A stretch of 64,000 bases of DNA from Megascapheus bottae (taxonomy: Eukaryota > Chordata > Mammalia > Rodentia > Geomyidae): assembly GCA_024803745.1 (NCBI GenBank), contig JANJXV010000002.1, forward strand, positions 40,941,757 to 41,005,756, read 5' to 3'. Every line of letters starts with the position of its first letter. Positions within the stretch are counted from its first letter, which is position 1. The position numbers were made by a program, and so were the translations under genes. This document shows positions 21,665-34,339 of this stretch, piece by piece. The notes under the pieces were generated by a model. It saw only the letters and a program-made list of their open reading frames with translations. It searched no databases and was not told the DNA's origin.

Positions 21665-24545
21665 ATTCAACATTGTTCTGACAGCCTTGTCAGAGTAAAT
21701 GGGAAAGCAAAAGAAATAAATCACAATGACTTTAATGCAGAAGAGATGGGTGTGCACAGGGATCTGCCCCACTGTTCACATGTTCTTGTCTTTTTGATTT
21801 CATGGCTTTCATTTTCCCAACTTCCATTATCCAACAAGTTATTGCTTGCCTTTTCGTATTCATTCCCCCTCTCCTAGAGGGGACAATCAACAGCTGAAAA
21901 TTTCTAAATCCTCAGCATTAAGATCAATATGATAATAAGAGTCATAATGGAATATTTCAGGTTAATTTTATTACATAAAAAGAGTCACTCATTGGTACTA
22001 GAGTAACAATAAAGCATGAAGAGACTGCCATACATTTTTTTATGTTAATAACTTACTAATTTTATACATTATATAACTTATTTGGTACAATAAAATATAT
22101 GCCTCATATATCGGGTAAACTTCATGTTTTGTAAGTTATTATAGTGAGCTTTTTAATATTGTTACTATTTAGAATGAATCTTGTGGAACTGCTGCTACTT
22201 ATTTATGTATAATAATTATCAATACTAAAAATTATGGTAGTCACAGTGTTGTTTTAATTATTCTCATCCATCTTTATTAACAGCTCTATCTTTGTCATTG
22301 TGTACAATGATAAAAATAATTTATGTAAATACTGGCCTAGAGTGAATTTCAGATTAATTATTGTGGTCCCATAGTACTAACAACTTAACCTTTCTTCTTT
22401 TACATTTTGTTTCTGCATCTGGTAATGGTAACTTTCTGCCTCTGTGGTTGGATGTTATGTTCCTGTGTCTTAACAGGTGTTTTGATCTGAAACTTTAACA
22501 TAACCTTGATTCTGGCATCTCTATTAACTCTGCATGTTCTTTAGGAATTAAATTTTCTTTGATTCTTCATGGTTCGCTCAATTCTTACCCCCAAGAACTT
22601 ACTCTGCAACTACTACTCATAAAAGAAGCATCATTAGGTAACCACTCTATGACCAGTAGTGAAAATAAGGATTAAATGTATAAAAATGAGAAGCCCATGG
22701 TATTGTACCACCAGTCCCTGTATAACACTCACTGAACTTCCTGGTTCCAGTGAGTTAGGTGTTTGGAAACAAAATTCATCTTTTCACTAATTTCCAAGTG
22801 TCATGCTTCTATGAACAAACCAGTTTTCCTTTACAATATGCTTTCAATAATCATCTTCAGCGTCAATCACTCCCTCCTGGATCACTAAATAGGTGGTATT
22901 ATTATTACCATAATTATTACTATTATTACATGTCATTTCTGAATGCTGAGGGGAATTCTGAGAAAGGAATATTTTGAAAAGAAATAGTACTGACACTCTA
23001 GCTAAAAGGAAATGAATTATACTAAATATGACTGAAAAAATTTGAGTCACAGAAAATTGTGTGTAGCTCATTATAATTTTTTTGTGCTGGTAATTATAGT
23101 ATCATGCATTTTTTCCTGGATATCTCTGAATCAGATTTATAAGATTTATTTGTAAGAACCCTCTAGATATAGAGTCTTTATTTGTGGGAATCATATAATT
23201 TGGAAGAAATTAGGGGGAATGACAGGGTGTCATACAAAAAACTTGACCAAACACCTTCATAGTTCCACTCAGGCTGAGTCTACTCAGAACTAGTGATTGT
23301 AGCTTTCTTTTTGGTTGTTCCATTTTACTATTTGACAAGGTGCTCTCTCTCTGGGAATGGCATCTTCAATTAAGAATCATACTTGAGATGAAGATAAATA
23401 TAAGAGAATGAGAGTGAGAAATTTACAGAAAAATTTAAAAAGTAACATATTAACTTCTAGGTGTTTTAAGGAACATTTTTTTATGGCTTTCCCAATACTA
23501 ATTATAATATGATTTCAAATGTGTTAAGTTAACATTTCATGAAGTCCTTTTCATATGCCAGCCTTAGCAGGTCTTATTTTGGCTTCCTGCTTATTTTCAG
23601 GCATTGAGATAAGTAGTTCATATTGCTTCTTTTCCATTTATAACTTTTTAAACATGTGTGCACTCAGACATTATTTCTTAACTGGATCTGTAGTTCTTCC
23701 CTTCACTCCTTTAACTCAGATACTTTAATTGAATCATTTCCAATATATTTTAAATACAAATAGCATATGAAATGTGTTGATATTCATGTTGAATTTATAA
23801 ATAAGTCTGGTCACAGTCAAATAGTTTCACACATTGCCCAGCATATACGTCAATTTAAACTACAAAGCTCATAAATAAAATGAGAAGTGTTACCCTGTGG
23901 ATCTGAAAACGGTTATTATGTCAGAGTTAATCTTTGCACCAGCTCATGGTCTCTCTGCACATTGCTTTGAATATGAACCCCTAAATACCGAAGGTCCTGC
24001 TTAATAAATCTTACTTTGCTACCTCATTTGCAAATTTACATTGCAAAGGTATTATCATTTACCTGAATTGAATTTAACTTTGTGGTAAAGAAGATAATTA
24101 TGTATTTGCAAAAGATGTCAAAATAACATGAGATGTATGGCATTTTTATTGCAAAATTGCCAAGGTGTTTGTGTCTTTGTAGTACTCTGCAAATACTAAA
24201 GAGGCATAGTTACTGCTCATTCAGGGTCAAGGGCAATTGTGGAAGGTTACAATGTTTGAACTAAGCCATCAACACCTGACTATTCACTAAACAAAATCTA
24301 TCAAACATGACTAGAAAAAGAACTATTGAATGGAGTGTTTCACTTACAAAGAGATCTACATAGTAACTAGGCAATTTGCATGCTTTCATTTGTGTTTTCT
24401 CAATGACTAGGTCAGTTTACAATTTAGTTTACCTATTTTGTAGAAGGTGTGGGAAAAGAATTACAATTCAATCCAAAATCTAGTTGACCTCATGGACTGA
24501 TGGTTCCAGATTCAAATTATGTATTTTATAATCAAAACATTAGTT
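21665..24545. other. AT-rich intergenic DNA, no gene seen
   Basis: About 2.9 kb with no recognisable gene, RNA or young repeat. Open frames are short and without family features. Confidence 0.55.
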
Positions 24546-24598
24546 GGTGTGTGTATGTGTATGTTCATGTGTTTGTGTATGTGTGTATGTATATGTGC
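24546..24598. repeat. Imperfect (TG)n/(TGTA)n tract
   Basis: 'gtgtgtatgtgtatg'-like alternation over about 50 bp. Confidence 0.85.
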
Positions 24599-24759
24599 CT
24601 ACATAGAAAATTTCATTGACCTGGATTTCTTCGAAGTTGGTTTTACTATCCAATGATGATTGTAATCGTCGGGCAAAGAAAATCTCTTTCTATTTTGTTT
24701 TATTTTGTTTTCATGGACATAGTATTTTTCTCTTCTAGTTACAATAACAGCTATTTTCT

Positions 24760-25368
24760 TGAAACTTTTTTTATTGTCAGGGGTTACAGTTACATTTGTC
24801 AGGTAGTGGATACAGTACTCCTTGAACATTGATACCACTTCCCATGGTTTCATCCCAGTTTCCCTACCTCCACCCCCTCCCAATCAACTTATTTTTCCCC
24901 TACTTTTCCCTATTTAAAATAAACAAATAAATGTATAATAATATACCAGATAACAAAGTCAGATACAATAACAAAATGAGATAAGCCATAAGGGGAAAAA
25001 CAGAAAAGAAATAGCTTTGCATAGTACACTAAGAATATCAATCACGAAGCTTAATCTTGTTTCCATATCCTGGAGTTCATAGCCTTATCCTATATGGCCA
25101 TATGTACATAGCTTTTGAGTTATTGTGATCCTCTGCTAGGAGAATTCTAGACATATACTGATTATTACACATGAGGGAAACCAGGGAGTCTATGTTTCTT
25201 TGGGTCTGGCTTACTTTATTTTATATGATTTTTTTCAAAGTCTTCCATTTCCTTACAAATGGGATGGTGTAATTTTTTCTGATGACAGTCTAGAATTACA
25301 TTGTGTATAAGTACCCCATCTTCTTGATCCATTCATCTAATAAGGGACATCTGGGTTGGTTCCATATC
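24760..25368 (-). mobile_element. L1 5'-truncated, older subfamily, with target duplication
   Basis: Reverse-strand L1 tail: T-rich end, 'ggggttacagttacatttgt', C-rich tract at about 24870-24910, then diverged ORF2 end ('catctgggttggttccatat'). The 12-bp 'cagctattttct' at 24748-24759 recurs exactly at 25369-25380. Confidence 0.87.
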
Positions 25369-25575
25369 CAGCTATTTTCTAATATCACTTATTTTTCTCC
25401 TCTCTACATTGTCATATTGGTGAACATTCTCATCAATGAAATATTACACTTGGTTTTTCCAGGTTAATCAAGCTTTCTTAAGAAATGGATTCTTTGAAAG
25501 AAGGATCAATACTTTTGTTTATTGTCATATTTCTTGACACAATATTTTTCTAGCTATTGTTGATGCCCTTTGGTT

Positions 25576-25793
25576 AATCTCATATTGTTACAGTATCTGA
25601 CTTTGTTAACTGGTATATCATATATATATATATATGTTTATTTGAAATAGGAGGGGAAATGAGGGGTGGGGAGAGAGAAACGGGGACAAAAACATGAGAA
25701 GGGATATCAATGTGTGAGAAATAGTATTCCTTGTATTTGGCAAATATAACTGTAACCCCTCTATATATTACAAAAATTAAATTAAATTAAAAA
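25576..25793 (+). mobile_element. L1 3' end, forward strand
   Basis: Forward L1 tail: 'ggaggggaaatgaggggtgg' (the G-rich 3'UTR tract), 'aaaacatgagaagggatatc', 'ctgtaacccctct', then an A-rich end at 25776-25798. A TA run at 25617-25635 sits inside it. Confidence 0.75.
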
Positions 25794-25849
25794 AAGAAAC
25801 AAATGCTATCCTTTGCTTTGATATACTCTGTAAATGTTCACCTGATATC

Positions 25850-26130
25850 TTTCAGTAAACATGACATTTTGATATTTTTTATTTCCTGGTTTGTATCAAC
25901 ATTGAAATTTCTTTGTATTACTTGGATAATATCATATTATATGTATTCATATGTCTTTCTGGTTTACTTTTGATGGGCATTTGGTTTACTTCCAGTACCA
26001 AAAGTTCATGAACAAAACTATGATGCACATTTTCACAAGTCTTTTCGTGAACTTACGCTGTTCTATCCTAGGATAAATTCTCAGAATTATTACTAGGGTA
26101 TAGGTTTCAATTCAAGTTCATATCCTTTGC
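25850..26130 (-). mobile_element. Ancient L1 fragment
   Basis: Reverse-strand similarity to an old L1 3' region: 'tttgatgggcatttggttta', 'ttcatgaacaaaactatgat', 'attactagggtataggttt'. Strongly decayed. The subfamily cannot be named. Confidence 0.5.
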
Positions 26131-26234
26131 ACCACGATCTGGCTTATCCATTTATTTAATTTTTAGCTTCTTGTACTGCTTGTCTTCAATAAAAGCATCT
26201 ATTTCTTCTATGAATAGTGACAGGATTACTTGTT

Positions 26235-26620
26235 TTTCTTATTAAGAAATATTAATTTTTTAGCTTTATTAAGATGTACTTGACAAGCGGAATTTGTACA
26301 CATGTGGAAGTTGTACAATATGACTTCTTTTTTTGTGGGGCATAGGGCTTGTACTCTGCCTGGCACTGTCCCTGAGCTCTTCAACTCAAGGCTACCTACC
26401 ACCCTACTCCTGGAGCCACAGTGCCACTTCCCATTTTCTAGTGATTAATTTGAGATAAGAGTCTCTCATTCTTTAGCACCTGGACTGGCTTTAAAGTGGA
26501 TCCTCAGATATCAGCCTCCTGAGTAGCTAGGGTTATAGGAGTGAGATACTGCATCTGGCTTTCAATATGACTTCTTGTGTGTATATTCTTAATGATCTCC
26601 ACAATCAACTTATGTGTGCA
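26235..26620 (-). mobile_element. Ancient L1 3' end, interrupted by a SINE
   Basis: 'tttattaagatgtacttgac' and 'gttgtacaatatgacttctt' followed, after the SINE, by 'atgatctccacaatcaactt' resemble the reverse strand of mammalian-wide L1M 3' ends. The SINE at 26330-26562 splits it and left a duplication of the L1 sequence. Confidence 0.6.
26330..26562 (-). mobile_element. SINE type B with perfect 14-bp duplication
   Basis: Reverse-strand B1/tRNA-like composite. The tRNA-like half comes first ('ggcttgtactctgcctggca'), then the B1 part ('cctgagtagctagggttata'). The 14-bp 'caatatgacttctt' flanks it at 26316-26329 and 26563-26576. Confidence 0.88.
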
Positions 26621-27187
26621 AAGGATGAGTTTAGAATTAGATGTGGCTGCTACTAGTGGAGTTTGTGAGTGTACTTGAGGATGTGTATAGATTTTAGGTG
26701 AATACTGTGCTTTTTTATACATAGTAATGAACAATCCAAACATGTTGGCATCCACGAGGTTCAGGAACAAATTTCCATGTCTACTGAATAAAGGCTCCAA
26801 TTGCTAATGTGTTTACTTGTAAATGAAGCAGTTACTAACTGTTATGTGATTTTCTTTTCAAAATTTTGACTGTAAAGATGATGTTCATACTTAAATGTAT
26901 TACTTTGATAGGAAATATGTGTGCCTTCTAGAACTGTGAAATGGTCTCATGTGCTTTAAGAAATTTGTTATAGTTTTCCCTATCCTAACTCAGTAACAAA
27001 GGGTTTCTCTTGCTGTAGAACTGTAGTTTGAGAAAGTGAGTTTTACTGTGTACTGAATCTAGAGATTAAGAATATTGTTCTCTTTTATTAATAGAAAATG
27101 ATAAATTGTTCAATAAATGATCATTAGCAAGTAAAAAAAAAAGATAATGTTCAGAGGGTTTATACTTAGCCTACATCAGGTAATGAT
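26621..27187. other. Intergenic DNA, no gene seen
   Basis: No recognisable gene or RNA. AT-rich. Confidence 0.5.
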
Positions 27188-27198
27188 AAGAATTCCTT

Positions 27199-27332
27199 GG
27201 TACCACATACTTAGAAAAAGCCAGAAATGGTGCTGAGGCTCAAGTGGTAGAGCTCTAGCCTTGAGAAAAATCCAAGGACAATGCCCAGGCCCTGAGCTAA
27301 AGCAAAGGACTGGCAAAAAAAAAAAAAAAAAA
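27199..27332 (+). mobile_element. SINE type A, 5'-truncated
   Basis: Starts within the linker at 'ggtaccacatacttag', lacks the first tRNA-like unit, keeps the second ('ggctcaagtggtagagc' to 'ctgagctaaagc') and ends in an A-run of about 18. Flanks 'aagaattcctt' (27188-27198) and 'aagaattgctt' (27331-27341) are a one-mismatch duplication that overlaps the tail. Confidence 0.85.
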
Positions 27333-27614
27333 GAATTGCTTGTAAGCCCTGCCACTTTTTCCCGCAGGGTTTCCTGGTTTTCCATCCCAGTCCCTTCCCA
27401 CAAGTTATCCAGATCATTTTCAACATAGTGTCTAATATCATTGCTACATTTATTCACCCTTTGTCCTTCCATTTCTTTGCTCCCCACTTACCTTCCCCTA
27501 AACAGATAAACTTACATATAAGACGAAAGGTTACAGAAAGCAAAAACAGCCATGAGAAAAAAAGAAAAAGAAAAGAGAAACAAGCAAACAAAGAATCTTT
27601 TATAGGACATGATA

Positions 27615-27690
27615 GAGTGGTCCCTCACCTATGGAGGGAGTTCACTCCAGAGACCCCTGTGAGAGGTGAAAATCCACAAAGCAGCAGCGA
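27615..27690. mobile_element. Possible Tigger-like DNA transposon end
   Basis: 'gtggtccctcacctatggag' and 'gtgaaaatccac' resemble the ends of Tigger-type elements ('..tggtccctc..tatgg..gaccc..aaaatccac'). No second terminal repeat is identified nearby. Tentative. Confidence 0.3.
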
Positions 27691-27799
27691 TAGATAACCG
27701 GCCATCGCAAGACAGAATTATACAGGACTCTAAACACTCACCCAGCGAACCTATTTTGGTCCGCTCCCCAAGGAGAGGAGGAGAGACTCACCACCGCCT

Positions 27800-28719
27800 C
27801 ATAGCTGTGTGCATATGATCTTCCAAAATGATATTTATTGAAATGAACTCCAAGAATTGGAAATAAGAAATTGTTTTCGTTTCCTAAGGCCTCAAGTGAC
27901 TATTTGTCTTTTTTCCTTTCTCTTCTAAGGGGACATTATTCTAGTCCAAATTTTAACTAAAGTATCCTATTTGGTAAACGCTGAAAATTCTTTAATGTAG
28001 GTAGCAAGGAAGTACAAGAGGAGTGCGAAAGAAAAATATAGAGCCACAGTCTATGTTAATATTGAATAGAGAAAGAAACATCAATAATGATGAATCAAAT
28101 TTTGCTTGAATTGTTTGTGAATGAGCAATCAGGATATATCTGAAATAGTTTCTGGTACATAGAGCATTAAATAAACCTGATTTCAAATGGGGATCTTACT
28201 TGTAGTCCATAAGACACTTTCTATCTTGTTGAAATATAAGCAGAATATATTAGAGGATGTTAGACCTAGGGGATTCTTTAGGTAAACTAAACTAGACAAT
28301 TGACATTCAAGGCCTTACCACCCATTATTATATTGTCTGGTGATGTTCAGATGTAAGGCACTGCCACTGAGTGTTGGCACTACAGTTTAACATCATGAAC
28401 ACTGAGCAAAAGCACATAAATTCAGTATGGTAAGTCTCTGCATCAGGGGGTTTAAAGCCTAAGTTTCTTTTCTACATTGTGCCAAGCATGTACCAAAAGA
28501 GATTTTCCTCATCGATGTATATCAAATCAATGTTCAATCTGGATACATCTTATTTGCAAAGTATGAGTCATGTGTCATTTTTCTGAAGGCAAAATGACTA
28601 GGACCAAGTATTTGCTAACTTCTATATTGAGTCAGCAGACAAAAAATAAAGCAGGAAATGGTCCCCTGTGAAAGGCAGTTGAAAATGAATTGGGAAAGCA
28701 GTTAATAAAACATAGTATT
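27800..28719. other. Intergenic DNA, no gene seen
   Basis: AT-rich, no recognisable gene or RNA. Confidence 0.5.
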
Positions 28720-28721
28720 GT

Positions 28722-28953
28722 TAGCCAGGCATGGTGGCTCACACCTACAATCCTAGCTACTCAGGAGACTGAGATCTGAGGACTGCAATTTGAAGCCATC
28801 CCTGGCACAAAAGTTCATGAGACACTTATATCCAATTAACCACCAGAAAACCAGAAGTGGTGCTGGGCACGAGACGTAGAGCACTAGCCGTGAGCTGAAG
28901 AGCTCAGGGACAGCACCCAGGCCCAGAATTCAAGTCCCACAACTGACAAAAAA
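28722..28953 (+). mobile_element. SINE type B, well preserved
   Basis: Left part is B1-like ('ccaggcatggtggctcacac', 'aatcctagctactcaggaga'). A linker 'ttaaccaccagaaaacca' follows, then a tRNA-like right part ending 'aattcaagtcccacaactga' and a poly-A of 9. Confidence 0.92.
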
Positions 28954-29659
28954 AAAGGATAATTGTAATACATTCTAGCACACATATTTTATGCACAAGA
29001 CTCATTTTTGAATTGCTTTATTATTCTTAAGTAGTTGTATGAAGGAGTTGCCATTCAACAAAGCAGCTTTGAGTGATCAGTATCACCCCTTTAACATTCT
29101 TGCCCAATCCTCCCTTCATGTTTCTTGCTTTTTGGGATATGTATTGAATTATTTGCCATTTAACAAAGTAGTTTATATACAAAGTGCATCTTGATTTGTG
29201 TCATCCCTTCAGCATTTTCTTCCCTTCATTTTCTCAAAACATCTGGGACTATCTTAGTTTCTGGGACTATCCCTAAGTCTATCTCCCACAAAGTCCTGGA
29301 GTCTAAACTTTTTCTTTGCAAGTTATGTTTAAGAATCCTTTTACTTGGAATATTTTTAAAAATATTTCTAGAATTTTAAATCTTCAGTGCATTAGTATTA
29401 CACAGAATCCTAACAATTTTTTTTCTATTAAACACATTTATTCTTAAAGTGAGAAGCTCCTAAAGCTAGAAGAAACTAGAATGTTTGCATCAGAAAAACT
29501 GTGGCCACTAATAAAAGCTCAAATACAAAATGATCTGTTTCTCACAGTGTATCTGTAACTGTGCTAAAGTAGACAGATTTTTCTAGTATTGCATTCATTA
29601 TTTCTAGAGTTATGGAGGATAGCACAAAAAATGAATACTCAAGATATATTTTTATTTAT
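28954..29659. other. Intergenic DNA, no gene seen
   Basis: No recognisable gene. A 62-codon plus-strand frame (29191-29379) has no family features. Confidence 0.5.
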
Positions 29660-29760
29660 CTACTTCCTTCTCCCTCTTCCACTCCCATCCCCTTCATTCC
29701 CTTCTCCTAGCCTCTCCCCTCCCCTCCTTTCCTCTTCCTTTTATTTTCCTATTTTCTTCA
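29660..29760. repeat. TC-rich low-complexity tract
   Basis: About 100 bp almost entirely pyrimidine on the plus strand ('cttccttctccctcttccac'). Confidence 0.85.
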
Positions 29761-29887
29761 TTTGTTTTCAATAGACTTATAGTTGAACATTAAACCATTA
29801 GTGGTGTACATAAACATATATTTATTAATGTCAGCGAATCAAATGTATGCTTCGGTCCCTGAAATCAGTAATTTCTCTGTTGTCCTT

Positions 29888-29975
29888 TTTTAAAAATTGT
29901 TGTATTTTATTTTAGGGTAATATGTAGATGGGTTATTGTTATATTCATTAAGTAGTGGGTATAGTACTTCTGTTG
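29888..29975 (-). mobile_element. Short old L1 3' end
   Basis: T-rich start and 'atgtagatgggttattgtta', 'attaagtagtgggtatagta' match the older L1 tail block seen at 24770-24830. Under 100 bp. Confidence 0.5.
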
Positions 29976-31535
29976 TCCCTTTTAACAAATATGATAAAAT
30001 GAGATAATCTCATGAATATCTGAACAATATAGCAAAGCCCTATTGTTAGTATGAAATAGTGCTGCATCCGTTTCATATTTTCAATTTTTATTCAGAGGTT
30101 AGAAACTCGAAAGAATGATCAAAATGCTTCTACAAAGATGAAGAGGATATTTTCATGGAGTATAAAAATGTTTCATTTTTATAAGAAAAGGATATAGTCA
30201 ATGGGTAAAAAAGGAGATTTATTTACTATCATTTTTGAGTTTTTGAAACAATGAACTATGCTTATGAAACATCATGAATAACCAATATCTTACTATAAAC
30301 ATAACTATATTTTATAAACATAAATAAGTATTCTACGAACAAGAGAAAAAAATACTGAAATCATCTGTTTGAAAGATTAGATACAAAACATGCTTTACTC
30401 ATGAAGTTGCTAGATTAATGATAGTCTCATTTCCCTGTGGTATTTAGCCTTTTAAAAGGAGAACAGAGTGATAGTAATTAATCTCATTGTAAGTGAGTAG
30501 GTAAATATAATAAAAGAGTAGAGATTATTTCCGTTTAAAAGGGAAATATTGAAAATATTTGTCTGATAGCTAAACAAATGCAGATAAAGTTGTAAGATCT
30601 TGAGTTTACGCTTTAAGAGATCATCATGCTAAATGTTTCTTGATAGGGAAAAGAACTTGATGTTAAGCAGTTGAGGCATACAAATGGTTGAGGTGGTTTA
30701 AGATTTTCAGGAGGGACAGGAAAATGGGACAAATTCCATAAGGAAAATTCATATTTGTTGCAGTTACAATTTTTGTCTGTATGATATAGCAAATATAGAC
30801 TTTTGATTCTCTGTATTAACAAACATCCACTTCTGCCCCTCATGGAACTCCAAACCACAAAATAGCTTAGAGCTTACATAATCCAGGACTAGAAAAAAAA
30901 TTTCAGATCCCATTTTTTTTAAGTGGAGCACTGTAGCTATTCCTTCTTAGTGATGATATCAAAAGACAATAACATGACATACAATGACTATGTGTACTAG
31001 TTGGAAAAGTTAAAGGTACACTATTTTTTCTCAGACATGCCCTGTTTATAGCTCTACCTAACTTGTAGTGATTAAGGACAAGGGAATGTGGGGACCTGTG
31101 GGTGAAATGTCAGGTGTCCTGTATCTGAGCTCTTTCAATCATATATTTACAAATACCAAACCATCTGTGTCACTTCAGAATCTTATTTTGCAATGAAAAG
31201 TCGATTTGGAAGATCAAGACAATTTACTATTTTCATGTTTAAACAGAACAATTGTTTTACTAAGTAATTATTGAGCATCTGCTACATACTAAGAACTTGT
31301 CAAAAAAAGGTTGATACAACAATATATAAAAAATATATGCTTGGCATAGTGGGATAAGCATCAGGAGTAAAACAGCTTATAAAATACATCCTAATTACTT
31401 TTTATTGTTAGTAATGATAGAATTGCAATATTGTGTTAAGATTCAGAGTTAAACAAGTAATATTTTTTATTTCATGGTAATGATGATAACAAAAATTTGA
31501 GAAGAAGAGCAAAGCATCTGAAAACTCCTGTGTAG
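29976..31535. other. AT-rich intergenic DNA, no gene seen
   Basis: About 1.6 kb without a recognisable gene, RNA or young repeat. Confidence 0.55.
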
Positions 31536-31536
31536 G

Positions 31537-31725
31537 GCTGGGGTATGGCCTAGTGGTAGAGTGCTTGCCTAACATGCACGAAGACCCAGGTTCAATTCCT
31601 TGGTGCCACATGAATTAAAAAAAATGCTGGAAGTGGTTCTATGGCTCAAGTGGGAGAGCTCTACCCTTGAGGAAAGCATGTGGCAGTGGTCAGGCCCTGA
31701 GTTCAAGCCCCAGGACTGGCAAAAA
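31537..31725 (+). mobile_element. SINE type A
   Basis: Full-length type A copy: 'ggggtatggcctagtggtag', B-box region 'aggttcaattcc', second unit 'ggctcaagtgggagagc' to 'gagttcaagccccagg', 'actggc', short A-tail abutting an L1. Confidence 0.92.
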
Positions 31726-31866
31726 TTTTTTCCATATATTTTTTATTGTAATTAATAGAAGGGTTACATTTCATTCACCAGATAGAATGTGCATTACTTC
31801 ACATACATCGATATCCTTTCTCATGTCTTGGTCCCTTTTCCCTCCCCCACCCCTACCCCTCATCTA
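31726..31866 (-). mobile_element. L1 3' end, very short (~140 bp)
   Basis: Begins with a T-run directly on the SINE's A-tail and covers only the terminal 3'UTR block ('agaagggttacatttcattc'), ending inside the C-rich tract ('cccccacccctacccctcat'). No coding sequence. Confidence 0.82.
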
Positions 31867-31889
31867 GAATATTTAGTATTCTTTTCTTC

Positions 31890-31985
31890 ATGTATTTTTT
31901 ATTGTAATTAATAGAAGGGTTACATTATATTCACCAGATAGAAGGTGCATTACTTCACAAATATCAATACCATTTCTCATTGCTC
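31890..31985 (-). mobile_element. L1 3' end, very short (~95 bp)
   Basis: A second copy of the same terminal block ('agaagggttacattatattc', 'agaaggtgcattacttcaca') 24 bp from the previous one, same orientation. It stops before the C-rich tract. Confidence 0.8.
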
Positions 31986-32709
31986 AGCATCTCTTCTTCC
32001 CCTCACTATGGACTTGTTTAATACCTGCTTCTAACATATCACCCAGTCACTGCTATGTGTCTTCATATTGTCTCTTGCTTATAAAAATTCAATTCTGTGT
32101 CTGCCTCTGTGTATAGCTTTACTTCTTTTCCATTTTTGAACTTTATGTATGTTCTCACATCTGTGTTGACCCCTTCCTGGGTCACCTTACTCAACACAAG
32201 TGGAAGAGAATCCTCATTGCTTAGCTGTAACTATGTATTCCTAAAACCGAGAAAGTATCAAGTTTCCTGAATTTCCTTCAAGATACAGTTCAAAACTCTC
32301 AGACAAGTAAGGAAAATTCATCCTTCCTGAAAGACATTGTGCTAACAGCATTATCATGTTATCTTGGTTGGAAGGCTAGATTTTGGCTGTATTAAAAAAA
32401 AGAACAAAATAACATATTTACTCACTGAACCATATGTAGGAACTAGTGCAGAAATGGCATTTCTTTCTGGAAATTAGCTAGCAAGGTGGGTCTGAAAAGT
32501 TGTGGCTTCAAAGTTCCTTTAGATTAATAATAGTTAATGAGATTTCTTATATTTGATTATATCCATCATTATTTAAAAATTAGAAATTAAAATGGTGTGA
32601 AATAAATTCTTAAATCATTTAACAGGACATAATGTTTTATGCAACTAAACTGCATCAACAACAATGAAGTGTAACATTGCTCATTTTTTCCCCTTAAGAT
32701 CTATCAGAT
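31986..32709. other. Intergenic DNA, no gene seen
   Basis: No gene recognised. Phrases such as 'gaccccttcctgggtcacctta' with 'actcaacacaag' hint at an old L1 ORF2-end fragment, but I do not call it. Confidence 0.45.
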
Positions 32710-32711
32710 GT

Positions 32712-32902
32712 TGGGCCTGGAGTTTGGCCTAGTGGTTGAGTGCTTGCCTAGCATGCACGAAGACCGGGCTTCGATTCCTTGGCACCACATACATAGAAAA
32801 AAGATGGAAGTGGTGCTGTGGCTCAAGTGGTAGAGCTCTAGCCTTGAGAAAAACCCAAGGACCGTGCTCAGGCCCTGAGTTCAGTCACCAGCACTGGCAA
32901 AA
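32712..32902 (+). mobile_element. SINE type A
   Basis: Type A: 'ggagtttggcctagtggttg', 'gcttcgattcc', second unit 'ggctcaagtggtagagc' to 'gagttcagtcacc', 'actggcaaaa'. Confidence 0.92.
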
Positions 32903-33062
32903 GTAATGTTAACATAAACTTTAATTGGTATTATATCTATTTGTACCTTTGGTTTGGAGGAACATATTAAGAAAAATCTGACCTCAACACATGTAGTGGG
33001 GATCAGGAAAGATATTATACTAACTTTTTCAGATAATTTAGACTATTCTTCATTAAAAACTT

Positions 33063-33757
33063 CTTTTTTTCATATATTTTTATTGTAATTAATAGAAGGG
33101 TTACATGATATTTGTCAGATAGATGGTGCATTAATTCCCATATATTGATACCCTTTCACATGTCTTGGTACCCATTTCCCTCCCCCACATCCCCACCCCT
33201 CATTTTATTTTCCCCCCGTTCCCTATCCAATTTCAAATAACCAAATACAAATATATCTGATATATCAGATAACAAAGTGAGATACTATAACAATATGAGA
33301 TAACCAAGGGACACCAAAAGAGATGAGAGATAACATAGTAACTTAAGAACAACAATCATTCATTATATAGTTTATGTTTCTATATCCTAGAGATCCTTTC
33401 ATTTAGCGTCATACTATATGGCCTTTTGTATCAAGGTTTTGCTCTATTGCAAATCTCTGCTAGGAGAGACCAAGGTATCTACTGATTATGACACATGAGG
33501 GAAACCATTAAGCCTAAGTTCCTTTGAGTCTGGCTTACTTCACTTAATATGATTTTTTTCTAAAGTCTTTCCATTTCCTAACAAATGGGGCAATGTCATT
33601 CTTTCTGACAGCAGCATAGAATTCCATTGTGTACAAATACCACATCTTGTTGATCCACTCATCAACTGAGGGACATCTAGGTTGGTTCCATATCTTTGCT
33701 ATGGTAAATAGTGCTGCAATGAACATTGTTGTGCTGGTGGATTTAGTATGTCTTTGT
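33063..33757 (-). mobile_element. L1 5'-truncated copy (~700 bp)
   Basis: T-rich end, young-type tail block ('agaagggttacatgatattt'), C-rich tract at about 33177-33230, and the ORF2 C-terminus (minus frame from 33777: 'TMFIAALFTIAKIWNQPRCP' then 'SVDEWINKMWYLYTMEFYAA'). A 1-base change near 33550 brings an early stop. No clear target duplication found. Confidence 0.88.
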
Positions 33758-34339
33758 AGTAGTTTATTCAAGACCATAGTAATATGGAATCAAATTTAAG
33801 CTGTCCACTTGTTGTGCTCTTAGCATTAATAGACAAATAATACCAGAATTATTAGAAAAATGTTTTTTATTCACAAATTACCAGAAAGTATTTTGAAAAC
33901 CATGATTTAGAGAGAAAAAAAGACATAATCACATCACCAATGTATCCCTCAGGTACCAAGGATAGGACTATGATGTGATTGAGATGGCCAGGCACCTGCC
34001 TAACAAACAACTTGTGGCCCAGAAAGTATATCCTGATAGCACCAAAGTGATCGACTCTACAACTCCATTCCAGAAGTCTTAGCTCTTTTTATTACTTGCC
34101 ACAGACCTAACACTGATTTTTAAAACTCCTCTATGCAGCTTGTCTCCTCTAAATTAGTGGTCACAGTAATGATGTTGTCATCTTCAAAAAAGTTATCATG
34201 ATTCTGAAATGATCATAAAACACTTGACAAAGTGGTTGATCTATTGTAATTCCTTACTAAATGGCAGCTATAGTCATTCGTTTTGAATTTTTAGTACATA
34301 CCAGGAGTCAAAACACAGGACAAGAATAAATATGGAATA
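33758..34339. other. Intergenic DNA, no gene seen
   Basis: AT-rich, no recognisable gene. Confidence 0.5.
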
